Origin: JAVWMQ01 sp036637375 | GTDB taxonomy: Bacteria; Bacillota; Clostridia; Peptostreptococcales; Anaerovoracaceae | Assembly (NCBI GenBank): GCA_036637375.1 | Contig: JAVWMQ010000004.1 | Span: 4,789-68,788 of the forward strand | DNA: 64,000 nt | Reading direction: 5' to 3' | Shown here: piece after piece, positions 53,821-63,200 of the stretch | Layout: the number at the start of each line of letters is the position of its first letter | Numbering within the stretch: the stretch's first letter is position 1 | Program-made: the position numbers and the translations under genes | The notes under the pieces: generated by a model | The model's input: only the letters and a program-made list of their open reading frames with translations | Told to the model about the DNA's origin: nothing | The model's database searches: none

Positions 53821-54111
53821 TTATTCGTTTGTAACATCCTCAACGGTGCCAGAACCGCTATCTGTTCCTCCATTTTCGTTTTTGTCACCAACATCTTCTC
53901 CGCTTGAAACGTTGTCTTCTTCTGGTTTGTCTGGAACAACATCTTCCTTAGGTTCTTCAGTTGTTATAGCTGGTTTTTTAACCTCATCATTATCTTTGGT
54001 TTTGTAAAGTGTGTTATAGATAATAAAGCCACCAATAGCTAAGGCAAGTATTACCAAAACAACAATGACGATTAACCAAATTGATTTTTTTTCTTTATTA
54101 CTTCTAGACAT
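53821..54111 (-). CDS. Small membrane protein with acidic, low-complexity tail
   Basis: 96 residues on the minus strand. A basic start (MSRSNKEKKS) and one membrane helix (IWLIVIVVLVILALAIGGFI) are followed by about 60 residues rich in Glu, Asp, Pro, Gly and Ser with no cysteine. The topology suggests a cytoplasmic N-terminus and external tail. AAAGGAATAC before the ATG is a fair ribosome site. I do not recognise a family. The overlapping plus-strand frame of 64 codons is Ser/Leu-rich and reads like a shadow. Confidence 0.65.
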   Translation of the reverse strand: MSRSNKEKKSIWLIVIVVLVILALAIGGFIIYNTLYKTKDNDEVKKPAITTEEPKEDVVPDKPEEDNVSSGEDVGDKNENGGTDSGSGTVEDVTNE

Positions 54112-54170
54112 TTATCAGTATTCCTTTCATAAAATTCACAATAACTTAGTTTTATAATATCAATTTTTAT

Positions 54171-54179
54171 GTTATAATA
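54171..54179 (+). promoter_or_regulatory. Extended -10 promoter before pyrH
   Basis: TGTTATAAT (54171-54179) fits TGnTATAAT, 47 bases before pyrH. It would drive the whole pyrH-to-polC run, which here is cut off from rpsB-tsf. Confidence 0.65.
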
Positions 54180-54226
54180 CAACAAGATATTTATAGTTAC
54201 AAAAACAATACACAAAGGAGAAGTAT

Positions 54227-54931
54227 ATGGAACCTAAATATAAGCGAATTATACTAAAAGTGAGTGGAGAAGCCCTAGCTGGTGAAGATAAATTTGGACT
54301 TAATGAGGAAATGCTAAAAAAAATAGCAAGACAAGTTAAGGAGGTTTATGAGCTTGGAGTAGAAGTTGCCATTGTTGTAGGTGGCGGAAACTTCTGGAGA
54401 GGCAGAACTAGCAAGGATATGGACAAAGCAACAGCTGACTATATGGGTATGCTTGCAACAGTAATTAACGCACTTGCGCTTCAAGATGCTTTTGAGTCTA
54501 TTGATATACCAACAAGAGTTCAAACAGCAATTGAAATGAAGGAAATTGCGGAACCGTATATTAGACGTAAAGCTGTACATCATCTTGAGGGAAACAAGGT
54601 AGTTATATTTGGAGCAGGAATAGGAAGCCCATTCTTTTCTACAGATACAACTGCAGCACTAAGAGCAGCAGAAATTGATGCAGATGTTATATTACTTGCC
54701 AAAAAAATTGATGCTGTATATTCTGATGACCCAGAAATAAATAAAGACGCTGTTAAATATGATGAATTAACACACTTTGATATTTTAGAAAAGGATTTAA
54801 AAGTTATGGATTCTACAGCGGCATCTTTGTGCAAAGACAATAATATTGCAATACATGTATTTGGAATTGCAGAAGATGGAAATGTTATGAAAGCAGTTTG
54901 TGGAGAAAAAATAGGCACAATTATTAAATAA
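54227..54931 (+). CDS. pyrH: UMP kinase (uridylate kinase)
   Basis: 234 residues, amino-acid-kinase fold, phosphorylating UMP to UDP. Motifs: ILKVSGEALAGEDKFG, AIVVGGGNFWRG, FGAGIGSPFFSTDTTAALRAAEI (key part GIGSPFFSTDTTA), KIDAVYSDDP and MDSTAASLCKDNNI. GGAG precedes the ATG. It starts the conserved pyrH-frr-uppS-cdsA block. Confidence 0.98.
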   Translation: MEPKYKRIILKVSGEALAGEDKFGLNEEMLKKIARQVKEVYELGVEVAIVVGGGNFWRGRTSKDMDKATADYMGMLATVINALALQDAFESIDIPTRVQTAIEMKEIAEPYIRRKAVHHLEGNKVVIFGAGIGSPFFSTDTTAALRAAEIDADVILLAKKIDAVYSDDPEINKDAVKYDELTHFDILEKDLKVMDSTAASLCKDNNIAIHVFGIAEDGNVMKAVCGEKIGTIIK

Positions 54932-54950
54932 TTATTTGGAGGACAAAAAA

Positions 54951-55508
54951 ATGAGTAAACAAATTTTAGATCAGTTAGAAGCAAAAATTGAAAAGTCGGT
55001 AAATAACCTAAAGGAAGAATTACTAGGCGTAAGAGCAGGAAGAGCAAATGCTGCTATAGTGGATAAGGTTTTAGTAGAATATTATGGAGCACCTACACCA
55101 CTTAAACAGCTTGCAAATATTTCAATTCCAGATCCAAAGACAATTGCGATTTCACCTTTTGACTCTTCAATTATTAAAGAAATTGAACATGGAATTAATG
55201 TTGCAAACATTGGTATTAACCCAAGCAATGACGGAAAAACTATTAGATTAGTAATTCCACCAATGACAGAAGAAAGAAGAAAAGAACTAACAAAAACAGT
55301 TAAAGCATTAGGAGAAGAAGCAAAGGTTGCTATTAGAAACCTAAGAAGAAATGCTAACGATCACTTGAAGAAAGAAGAAAAAGCAGGTGAGTTAACAGAA
55401 GATATGCTTAAAGAAGAACTTGATAAAGCACAAAAAGATACAGATGCAGGAATTAAAAAAATTGATGATTTGATTGTTGCAAAAGACAAGGAGATAATGG
55501 AAGTATAA
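54951..55508 (+). CDS. frr: Ribosome recycling factor
   Basis: 185 residues, splits post-termination ribosomes with EF-G. Motifs: VRAGRANAAIVD, YYGAPTPLKQLANI, RLVIPPMTEERRKEL and IRNLRRNAND. ATG 54951 lies about 9 bases after GGAGG; an in-frame start at 54936 sits on the ribosome site and is rejected. It lies 19 bp after pyrH. Confidence 0.98.
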   Translation: MSKQILDQLEAKIEKSVNNLKEELLGVRAGRANAAIVDKVLVEYYGAPTPLKQLANISIPDPKTIAISPFDSSIIKEIEHGINVANIGINPSNDGKTIRLVIPPMTEERRKELTKTVKALGEEAKVAIRNLRRNANDHLKKEEKAGELTEDMLKEELDKAQKDTDAGIKKIDDLIVAKDKEIMEV

Positions 55509-55514
55509 TTATTT

Positions 55515-56231
55515 ATGTTAGATTTAAATAGAATACCCAATCACGTTGCCATCATTATGGATGGCAACGGAAGATGGGCTAATAAACGTAATATACCAAG
55601 GGTTATGGGGCATAATGCTGGAATGAAGGCAATGAAAGAAATTGTAAAGCAAAGCTCTATACTAGGTATCAAACATTTAACCGTATACGCTTTTTCTACA
55701 GAAAACTGGAAGAGAACAGAAGAAGAAGTAAACGGTATTTTTGGATTGCTTATTAAATATGTGGATAAGGAATTAACAGAAATATGTGAGAATAATGTGA
55801 AACTTACAGTTATTGGCGATATGTCAGCAATGCCAGAAAAGGTAAAAAGCAAACTAGATTTAGCGTTAGATAAAACTAAGAACAATGATGGATTGCAATT
55901 TAATATAGCTCTTAATTATGGTGGTAGAGCTGAGATTGTTGAAGCTGTAAAGGCTATCGGAAACAATATTGCAAATGGGAATATTAATGTTGATGATATT
56001 AACGAAGAAATGATTTCAAACAGTCTATTTACGGGGGGAGCAGCAATTCCAGATCCAGATTTATTGATTAGAACTTCTGGAGAAATTAGGCTTTCAAACT
56101 TCTTGCTTTGGCAGTTAGCCTACAGTGAAATGGCATTTACTGATGTGCTATGGCCAGATTTTACACCAGCTGAATTTGAAAAAGCAATAATGGAATATCA
56201 AAGTAGAGATAGACGTTTTGGTGGAAGGTAG
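55515..56231 (+). CDS. uppS: Undecaprenyl diphosphate synthase (cis-prenyltransferase)
   Basis: 238 residues. HVAIIMDGNGRWA with the catalytic Asp, GHNAGMKAMKEIV, TVYAFSTENWKR, and DLLIRTSGEIRLSNFLLWQLAYSE (key part RTSGEIRLSNF). It makes the C55 lipid carrier for peptidoglycan and wall polymers, such as those handled by the LCP protein earlier in the window. It follows frr by 6 bp. Confidence 0.97.
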   Translation: MLDLNRIPNHVAIIMDGNGRWANKRNIPRVMGHNAGMKAMKEIVKQSSILGIKHLTVYAFSTENWKRTEEEVNGIFGLLIKYVDKELTEICENNVKLTVIGDMSAMPEKVKSKLDLALDKTKNNDGLQFNIALNYGGRAEIVEAVKAIGNNIANGNINVDDINEEMISNSLFTGGAAIPDPDLLIRTSGEIRLSNFLLWQLAYSEMAFTDVLWPDFTPAEFEKAIMEYQSRDRRFGGR

Positions 56232-56237
56232 GCTTAT

Positions 56238-57020
56238 ATGAAAACGAGAATAATTTCCGGATTGATTATGTTACCACTATTGGGGGTAATATATTTAGGT
56301 GGATATGTGTTATCTGCTTTTTGTGTATTAATTGCAATTGGCGGAGTATATGAATTTTATAAAGGGTTTCATGCACTTGATATTAAACCAAGTTTTACCA
56401 TTGGAGTAATTTCAGCTTTAGGACTGTTTGCTGTTGGACTTTTTGCAAATGAACCTAAGTTTTATATGGTGTGGTTGTTTTTGACAGTATTAGCATGTCT
56501 CCTTTATCTATTTAAGATTGAGGAAAGAAAACTTGAGGATGCATTGGCAACACTAATAGGCATTGTGTATGTAGTATACTTCTCATTCCATGTGGTATTA
56601 GTTGATCAAACAGGAGAACCAAGCATTTTAGTTTGGCTAATTGTACTATCTGCTTTTGGAACAGATGTAATGGCATACTTTGCAGGTGTTACTTTAGGCA
56701 AGCATAAGCTTTGTCCAAAAATCAGTCCCAAAAAGAGTATAGAAGGTTCAATTGGTGGAATAATTGGCAGCATCACTATTTGTGGTATATTTGGGTATTT
56801 CTTTGCTAATGAATACTTTATCCATGCACTTATCATTGGTGCACTTGGAGGTGTAGTTTCACAATTTGGAGACCTTACAGCTTCAATCTTTAAACGAAAG
56901 ATGGGTATTAAAGACTATGGGAATTTAATTCCAGGTCATGGTGGTGTTCTTGATAGATTTGACAGTGTATTATTTACAGCGCCATTAGTTTATTATTATA
57001 TTGATTTATTTATTTTATAA
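56238..57020 (+). CDS. cdsA: Phosphatidate cytidylyltransferase
   Basis: 260 residues with about seven membrane segments, making CDP-diacylglycerol from phosphatidate and CTP. The CDP-DAG signature is present near the C-terminus: SIFKRKMGIKDYGNLIPGHGG then LDRFDS, and earlier GKHKLCPKISPKKSIEGSIGG. It continues the uppS-cdsA-dxr-rseP order. Confidence 0.96.
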   Translation: MKTRIISGLIMLPLLGVIYLGGYVLSAFCVLIAIGGVYEFYKGFHALDIKPSFTIGVISALGLFAVGLFANEPKFYMVWLFLTVLACLLYLFKIEERKLEDALATLIGIVYVVYFSFHVVLVDQTGEPSILVWLIVLSAFGTDVMAYFAGVTLGKHKLCPKISPKKSIEGSIGGIIGSITICGIFGYFFANEYFIHALIIGALGGVVSQFGDLTASIFKRKMGIKDYGNLIPGHGGVLDRFDSVLFTAPLVYYYIDLFIL

Positions 57021-57029
57021 GGTGTCAAA

Positions 57030-58160
57030 GTGAAAAAGATAGGAATATTAGGTAGTACGGGGTCAATAGGTACACAAAGTTTAGATATTGTTTCAAATAA
57101 TCAAGAACAGTTCAAGGTAACTGTTCTTAGTTGTGCTACTAGAATAAAAGAACTATCTTTGCAAATTGAAGAATTTAGTCCTGAAATAGTCGTTGTAAAA
57201 AACGAAAAAGATGCAATAGAATTGCAAAAAAAATACAAGCAGGTTGATGTGCTTTTTGGGAAAAAGGGTTTAATTGATGCTGCAAAACTAGGGAATTATG
57301 ATATTTTATTAAATTCATTGATGGGGATAAAAGGTCTTGAGCCAACATATGAAGCGATTAATGCGGGCAAAGATATAGCTCTTGCGAATAAAGAAACTTT
57401 AGTGGCAGGAGGAGAAATCATTATGAAAGCGGTGAAAGAAAAAGGTGTGGCTATGCTACCTGTTGATAGCGAGCATAGTGCTATCTTTCAGGCGCTTGAA
57501 GGAAATAAACGAAGCGAATTAAGTAGAATTTTGTTAACAGCTTCTGGGGGGCCGTTTAGAGGATACACTTTGGATGGACTAAAAAATGTAAAAAAAGAGG
57601 AAGCATTAAATCACCCTAAGTGGACAATGGGGAGTAAAATTACAATAGATTCTGCAACTATGATGAATAAAGGTTTAGAAGTTATTGAAGCGAAATGGTT
57701 GTTTGGAGTTGATGAGGAAAATATTGAAATATTGGTTCATCCTCAAAGTATTGTTCATTCAATGGTAGAATATGTAGATGGTAGTGTTATTGCACAACTT
57801 GGAAGTCCGGATATGAGAACGCCTATTGCATATGCTTTTAGTTACCCAAATAGGATTAAGAGCGATTTGCCAAAGCTGAATTTTTTTGAGGAGGGTGCAA
57901 ACTTAACTTTTGAAAAACCAGACAGAAATACATTTAAGTGTATTGACTTGGCATACAAGGCGTCAAAGGCGGGAGGAAGTTATCCTGTAGTTCTAAATGG
58001 AGCAAATGAAGTGCTAGTTGATAGGTTTTTGAGAGGGGAAATTGAATTTATAGAGATTCAAGAAAGTCTTGAGAGAATTCTTGATGAACATAAACCTAAA
58101 TATCAATTATCGTTAAAAGAGGTAATTGAAATTGATGAGAAAGTAAGGAAAGAAATATGA
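57030..58160 (+). CDS. dxr: 1-deoxy-D-xylulose 5-phosphate reductoisomerase
   Basis: 376 residues, second step of the MEP isoprenoid pathway. NADPH loop GILGSTGSIGTQSL, catalytic/metal motif PVDSEHSAIFQAL, TASGGPFRG and NHPKWTMGSKITIDSATMMNKGLE (key part WTMGSKITIDSAT). The start is GTG 57030 with AAGGTG upstream. Together with ispG in the same run it shows the organism uses the MEP pathway. Confidence 0.97.
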   Translation: MKKIGILGSTGSIGTQSLDIVSNNQEQFKVTVLSCATRIKELSLQIEEFSPEIVVVKNEKDAIELQKKYKQVDVLFGKKGLIDAAKLGNYDILLNSLMGIKGLEPTYEAINAGKDIALANKETLVAGGEIIMKAVKEKGVAMLPVDSEHSAIFQALEGNKRSELSRILLTASGGPFRGYTLDGLKNVKKEEALNHPKWTMGSKITIDSATMMNKGLEVIEAKWLFGVDEENIEILVHPQSIVHSMVEYVDGSVIAQLGSPDMRTPIAYAFSYPNRIKSDLPKLNFFEEGANLTFEKPDRNTFKCIDLAYKASKAGGSYPVVLNGANEVLVDRFLRGEIEFIEIQESLERILDEHKPKYQLSLKEVIEIDEKVRKEI

Positions 58161-59170
58161 CGATAATATATGCTATTTTGATGTTTTGTATATTGATCTT
58201 CATACATGAGCTTGGACACTTTGCTGCAGCAAAAGCTTGCGGGGTAAAGGTTAATGAATTTGCTCTAGGTATGGGACCAACAATTGTAAGTAAGCAAAAG
58301 GGGGAAACAAAATATTCTCTTCGTGCAATTCCAATAGGTGGATTTTGTGCAATGGAAGGTGAGGATGAAGAATCCAATGATGATAGAGCGTTTAACAACA
58401 AAAAAGCGTGGCAAAAAACTATAATTGTAATTGCAGGCTCTTTTATGAACGTTTTATTAGCATTAATTTTGATTACAATTGTAGTTTATAATATGGGGTT
58501 CCCAAGTACAACTATTGCAAATGTTCAAAAAGACAGTCCAGCATACCATGCTGGGATTCAAGTGGGAGATAAGATTACAAGTGTTAATGGCACAAAAATT
58601 AATGAATGGCAAGAGCTTAGTGTTTTAATTAAAAAAGATGCAGATCAAAAGACTGTTAATCTTGGAATAAATAGAGATGGCAAGAACTTAGTTATAAATT
58701 CTGAGTTGAAGAAAGCACAAGATGGTAGAATGGTAATGGGTGTTCTCGCAGATAGAGAAAAAAACATTGGCAAATCTATAATCAATGGGCCTAAAGCAAC
58801 TTTAGCCATGACAAAAGATATGTATGGAGTTCTAAAGAAACTTGTTACAGGAGAAGTTTCTACAAAGGAATTATCAGGTCCAGTTGGAATTGTTTATATG
58901 GTTGACAAAAGTGCAGAGCAAGGATTCATTACGGTACTGTACTTTATGGCATTAATAAGCTTGAATTTGGGTATTGTAAATATGTTACCACTACCAGCTC
59001 TTGATGGCGGTAGATTGGTGTTTATAATTATTAGAAAAATAACAGGACAAGCAATAACTGACGAGATGGAAGGCAGGGTTCATATTGCAGGAATGGTGTT
59101 ATTATTAACATTAATGCTTTATGTGACGTGGAATGATATATTTAGATTTATTGTACCAGTTTTTAAATAG
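58157..59170 (+). CDS. rseP: RIP metalloprotease RseP (site-2 protease)
   Basis: 337 residues, intramembrane zinc protease. HELGH (H17, E18, H21) in the first helix, one PDZ domain (about 110-185, VQKDSPAYHAGIQVGDKITSVNG), and the third zinc ligand in LPLPALDGGRLVF near the C-terminus. It degrades signal-peptide remnants and anti-sigma factors. Shares ATGA with the end of dxr. The single PDZ form is usual in Firmicutes. Confidence 0.95.
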   Translation: MTIIYAILMFCILIFIHELGHFAAAKACGVKVNEFALGMGPTIVSKQKGETKYSLRAIPIGGFCAMEGEDEESNDDRAFNNKKAWQKTIIVIAGSFMNVLLALILITIVVYNMGFPSTTIANVQKDSPAYHAGIQVGDKITSVNGTKINEWQELSVLIKKDADQKTVNLGINRDGKNLVINSELKKAQDGRMVMGVLADREKNIGKSIINGPKATLAMTKDMYGVLKKLVTGEVSTKELSGPVGIVYMVDKSAEQGFITVLYFMALISLNLGIVNMLPLPALDGGRLVFIIIRKITGQAITDEMEGRVHIAGMVLLLTLMLYVTWNDIFRFIVPVFK

Positions 59171-59178
59171 GTGATCTT

Positions 59179-60252
59179 ATGACAAAAAAAATCAGGTGTG
59201 GTGACCTTTACATAGGTGGCGACTTCCCAATCACAATACAATCAATGACAAATACAGATACACGAGATGTTAAGTCAACACTTCTACAAATTGAAAAATT
59301 AAGGGAAGCAGGGTGTGAAATAATAAGGCTGGCAGTTCCAGATATGGAAGCGGCACAAGCTTTTGGTGAGATTAAAACTAAGATTAAAATGCCTATGGTT
59401 GCAGATATACATTTTGATTATAGATTGGCAATTGAAGCTATAAAAATGGGAGCTGACAAAATTAGGATTAACCCAGGAAACATAGGAAGCGTGGATAGGG
59501 TTAAAGCTGTTGTGGATATGGCAAAGAGCCGAGAAATTCCAATTAGGATTGGAGTTAATTCGGGTTCACTAGAAAAAGATATACTAGAAAAAGAAGGTGG
59601 GGTTACAGCTAACGGGCTAGTTGAAAGTGCAATTAGAAATGTAAGATTGCTTGAAGATTTAGACTTTGGCGATATTGTAATTTCACTAAAGGCATCTGAC
59701 CCTAAGATGAATTACGATGGATATATGTCCATATCAAAAATGAGTGACTATCCGCTGCACATTGGTGTTACAGAGGCAGGAACTGTTTCGAGAGGAAAAA
59801 TTAAGAGTGCGGTAGGAATTGGTGCATTACTATTGGCTGGCGTTGGAGATACTATGAGAGTATCATTAACAGGAGATCCAGTTAATGAAATATATGTTGC
59901 AAAATCCATACTTGCATCTGCTGGTATTAAAAAGGAAGCTATTAATTTGGTATCATGTCCAACTTGTGGTAGAACTTGTGTGGATCTATCAAAGATTACA
60001 GATGAACTCGAAGAAAAGCTAGTTAAGGTGACAAATGAACGTATAATAAAAGGGCTACCAGAATTGACAGTTGCAGTTATGGGCTGTGTTGTTAACGGTC
60101 CAGGGGAAGCTAGGAGTGCAGACCTTGGAGTGGCTTGTGGTATTGGAGAAGGCTTGCTATTTATTAAAGGCAAGACAATACGCAAAGTGAAAGAAGAAGA
60201 AATTTGTAATAGTTTAATAGATATGGTGAAAAATTATGAAAGGTATGTTTGA
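59179..60252 (+). CDS. ispG: 4-hydroxy-3-methylbut-2-en-1-yl diphosphate synthase (IspG/GcpE)
   Basis: 357 residues, a 4Fe-4S enzyme of the MEP pathway. TIQSMTNTDTRD at the start, RINPGNIG, and the cluster ligands in SCPTCGRTC plus the later Glu/Cys region VNGPGEARSADLG. It follows rseP by 8 bp and overlaps polC by 17 bp. Confidence 0.97.
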   Translation: MTKKIRCGDLYIGGDFPITIQSMTNTDTRDVKSTLLQIEKLREAGCEIIRLAVPDMEAAQAFGEIKTKIKMPMVADIHFDYRLAIEAIKMGADKIRINPGNIGSVDRVKAVVDMAKSREIPIRIGVNSGSLEKDILEKEGGVTANGLVESAIRNVRLLEDLDFGDIVISLKASDPKMNYDGYMSISKMSDYPLHIGVTEAGTVSRGKIKSAVGIGALLLAGVGDTMRVSLTGDPVNEIYVAKSILASAGIKKEAINLVSCPTCGRTCVDLSKITDELEEKLVKVTNERIIKGLPELTVAVMGCVVNGPGEARSADLGVACGIGEGLLFIKGKTIRKVKEEEICNSLIDMVKNYERYV

Positions 60253-63200
60253 TAACTTATTAAAGAACAACTATTCATACGAAATAAAAGAAGCCTTAAT
60301 GTCAAGTGAAACAAAGAAGTTGGAAATTGGTATAAGGCTTAATTTTGTTATTCCAATAGAAGATGTGAATAGAGAAAAAAACAAGATACTAGAAATGGTA
60401 CCTGAACTAAAAGGTGTTGATTTTCGTTTTAAATACTTTGATATGGAGCAGGATAAGGAAACTATAATAGCGAATATGTTGCCTCATTTAATCAGTATTG
60501 TAAATGGCAAATATGACCATATCACCAAAACTATTAATCTTAATAGATTTGATATAAATAACAATGAAATAACTTTTTTTGCTGTTGGTAAAATTATGTG
60601 CGATATGCTAAATGATGAGGTTGCAATTAAGTTTAAGGAAATTTTAAATAATAGATTTGGATATGAAGATAATATAGTCTTTTGTAATGATGAGTGTGCT
60701 TACAAAACAGCTAAAAAAGAAGTGGTTGAGGAAATTCCAAGTGTTATGCAAAAAACAATTCAGCCAAAGAGTGAAAACAAAGAATTCAAAACAAAAGAGA
60801 AGGCAACTAAAAAAGAAAAGAATGTCGAAATGGTAGGCAACAGAGTTATGGGTAAGCCTATTGCCAAGGAACCTATGAAAATGATTGATTTTAGTGAATC
60901 CAGTGGTGATGCCTGTGTTATGGGTGAAATTTTTAGCATAACGAAAAAGGATATAAAGAACAACAAAAAAATTGTAACGATTTTACTGACAGATAATCAA
61001 ACGTCAATATGTGCAAAGGCCTTTGCAACAGAAGAAAAATGGACTGTAATAGAGGAAAACCTTAAAGAAGGCGACCATATAAAAATAAAAGGAAATGCTG
61101 AATGGGATAGTTTTGCAAATACACCTGTTTTGATGATTAAGGATTTAGAAAAAATACAAGCCTTTGAGGGGCGAATGGATGATGCTGAGGAAAAACGTGT
61201 AGAACTTCACGCCCATACAAAAATGAGTTCTATGGACGGGCTTCAGGATGTTAAACATATGGTTAAATTAGCTGCTTCATGGGGGCACAAAGCAATTGCC
61301 ATTACAGACCATGGTGTAGTTCAAGCATTTCCAGATGCAGCAAGGGCAGCAGGTGGCAAAGATATAAAAATCATATATGGTGTAGAGGGTTATTTGTTTG
61401 ATGACAAGGATTGCAAAAATGAAGATGGAACAATTGAGTACAAAAAAAAGCCTACAAATCATGTGATTATTTTGGCGAAAACTCAAGAAGGGCTCAAAAA
61501 CTTATATAAGTTAGTATCTCTGTCACATCTTGAATATTTTTACAAGAAACCAAGAATACCAAAATCTGTGTTGACACAAAATAGAGAAGGACTAATTGTA
61601 GGTTCTGCCTGTGAAGCGGGAGAAGTATATAGAAGTCTTGTTCAGAAAAAATCAAAAGAAGAGATTGACGAAATTGTAAACTACTACGACTATTTGGAAA
61701 TCCAGCCTTTAATAAATAACCAGTTTATGATAGACAAGGGGATTGTAAATAGCAGGGAAGATTTGGTTAACCTTAATAAAAGAATAGTTGAACTTGGCAG
61801 GGAACATGGCAAAACTGTTGTAGCAACATGTGATGCTCACTATGCAAACGAAGAGGATGCTATATATAGAAAAATATTGATGTCAGGACAAGGATATAAG
61901 GACTTAGGTGAAGGCGGACTTTACCTTAGAACTACTGATGAAATGCTAGAAGAATTTTCATATTTGGGCAGAGAAATTGCAAAAGAAGTCGTAATTACAA
62001 ATCCTAATTTAATTGCAGATTCAATTGAAGCCATTAGACCTGTACCAAAGGGTAAATTCCCACCACACATTGATAATGCAGATGTGACTTTAAGGCAGGA
62101 GTGTTATGACAAAGCTCATTCAATTTATGGAGATCCTTTGCCAGAGGAAATACAAAAACGACTTGATGATGAATTAAGTGCAATTATCGATGAGGGATAT
62201 GCGGTGATGTATGTTTCGGCTCAGATGCTCGTTAGGAAGTCTATGGAAGACGGATACCTTGTAGGTTCTCGAGGTTCTGTAGGATCGTCCTTTGCAGCAA
62301 CGATGGCTGGTATAACGGAGGTAAATCCATTGCCACCACATTATATTTGTCCAAATTGCAAGAACCTTGAATGGGGCGATGAAAATGAATACGATTGTGG
62401 TGTCGATATGCCACAAAAAAATTGTCCAAAATGTGGTGAAGCTTATAAACAAGAAGGGTTTACAATTCCTTTTGAAACGTTTTTGGGTATTCCCGGAAAG
62501 CAAAAGGAACCAGATATTGACCTTAACTTTGCAGGTGAGTATCAGCCTATAGCTCATAAATATGTAGATGAAATATTTGGCAGCAAGAATGTGTTTAAGG
62601 CAGGAACAATTGGTACTATCGCTGGCAAAACTGCTTATGGATTTGTTATGAAATATTTTGAGGAAAGGCAACAGCCTGTAAATAAATATGAAATAGATAG
62701 ACTTACAAGGTGTTGTGAGGGAGTTAAAAGGACTACAGGACAGCATCCAGGGGGAATTATCATTTTGCCAGAGGGGCATGAAATATATGAGTTTTGTCCG
62801 GTACAACACCCTGCGAATGATGCAAGTACAGGAATTATAACAACTCACTTTGATTATCATGCTATTGATGAAAACTTGCTTAAACTAGATATTCTAGGTC
62901 ACGATGCGCCGTCTATGATTAGACAATTACAGGATATGACTGGACTTGATCCAATGGACGTTCCGCTAAAAGATGAAAAAGTAAATAGCTTGTTTTTAGG
63001 CACAGAGGCTTTGGGAATTAAGGATCCGGACTATATTTTTAAGCATGGTAGTTTTGGGATTCCTGAATTTGGAACTAAATTTGTAAGGCAGATGTTAGAT
63101 GATACAAAACCAACTAAATTTGCCGACCTTGTTAGAATTTCAGGGTTTTCCCATGGTACAAATGTATGGCTTGGCAATGCTCAATATTATATCAAGGAAG

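Noticed and set aside
53813..54007. Plus-strand 64-codon frame opposite the acidic membrane protein
   Set aside because: Ser/Leu/Thr-rich with no ribosome site; the minus-strand frame has a proper start, membrane helix and ribosome site.
62174..62860. 228-codon minus-strand open frame inside polC
   Set aside because: It lies opposite conserved PolC coding sequence and its product is a Phe/Ile/Cys/Tyr-rich shadow with no motif.
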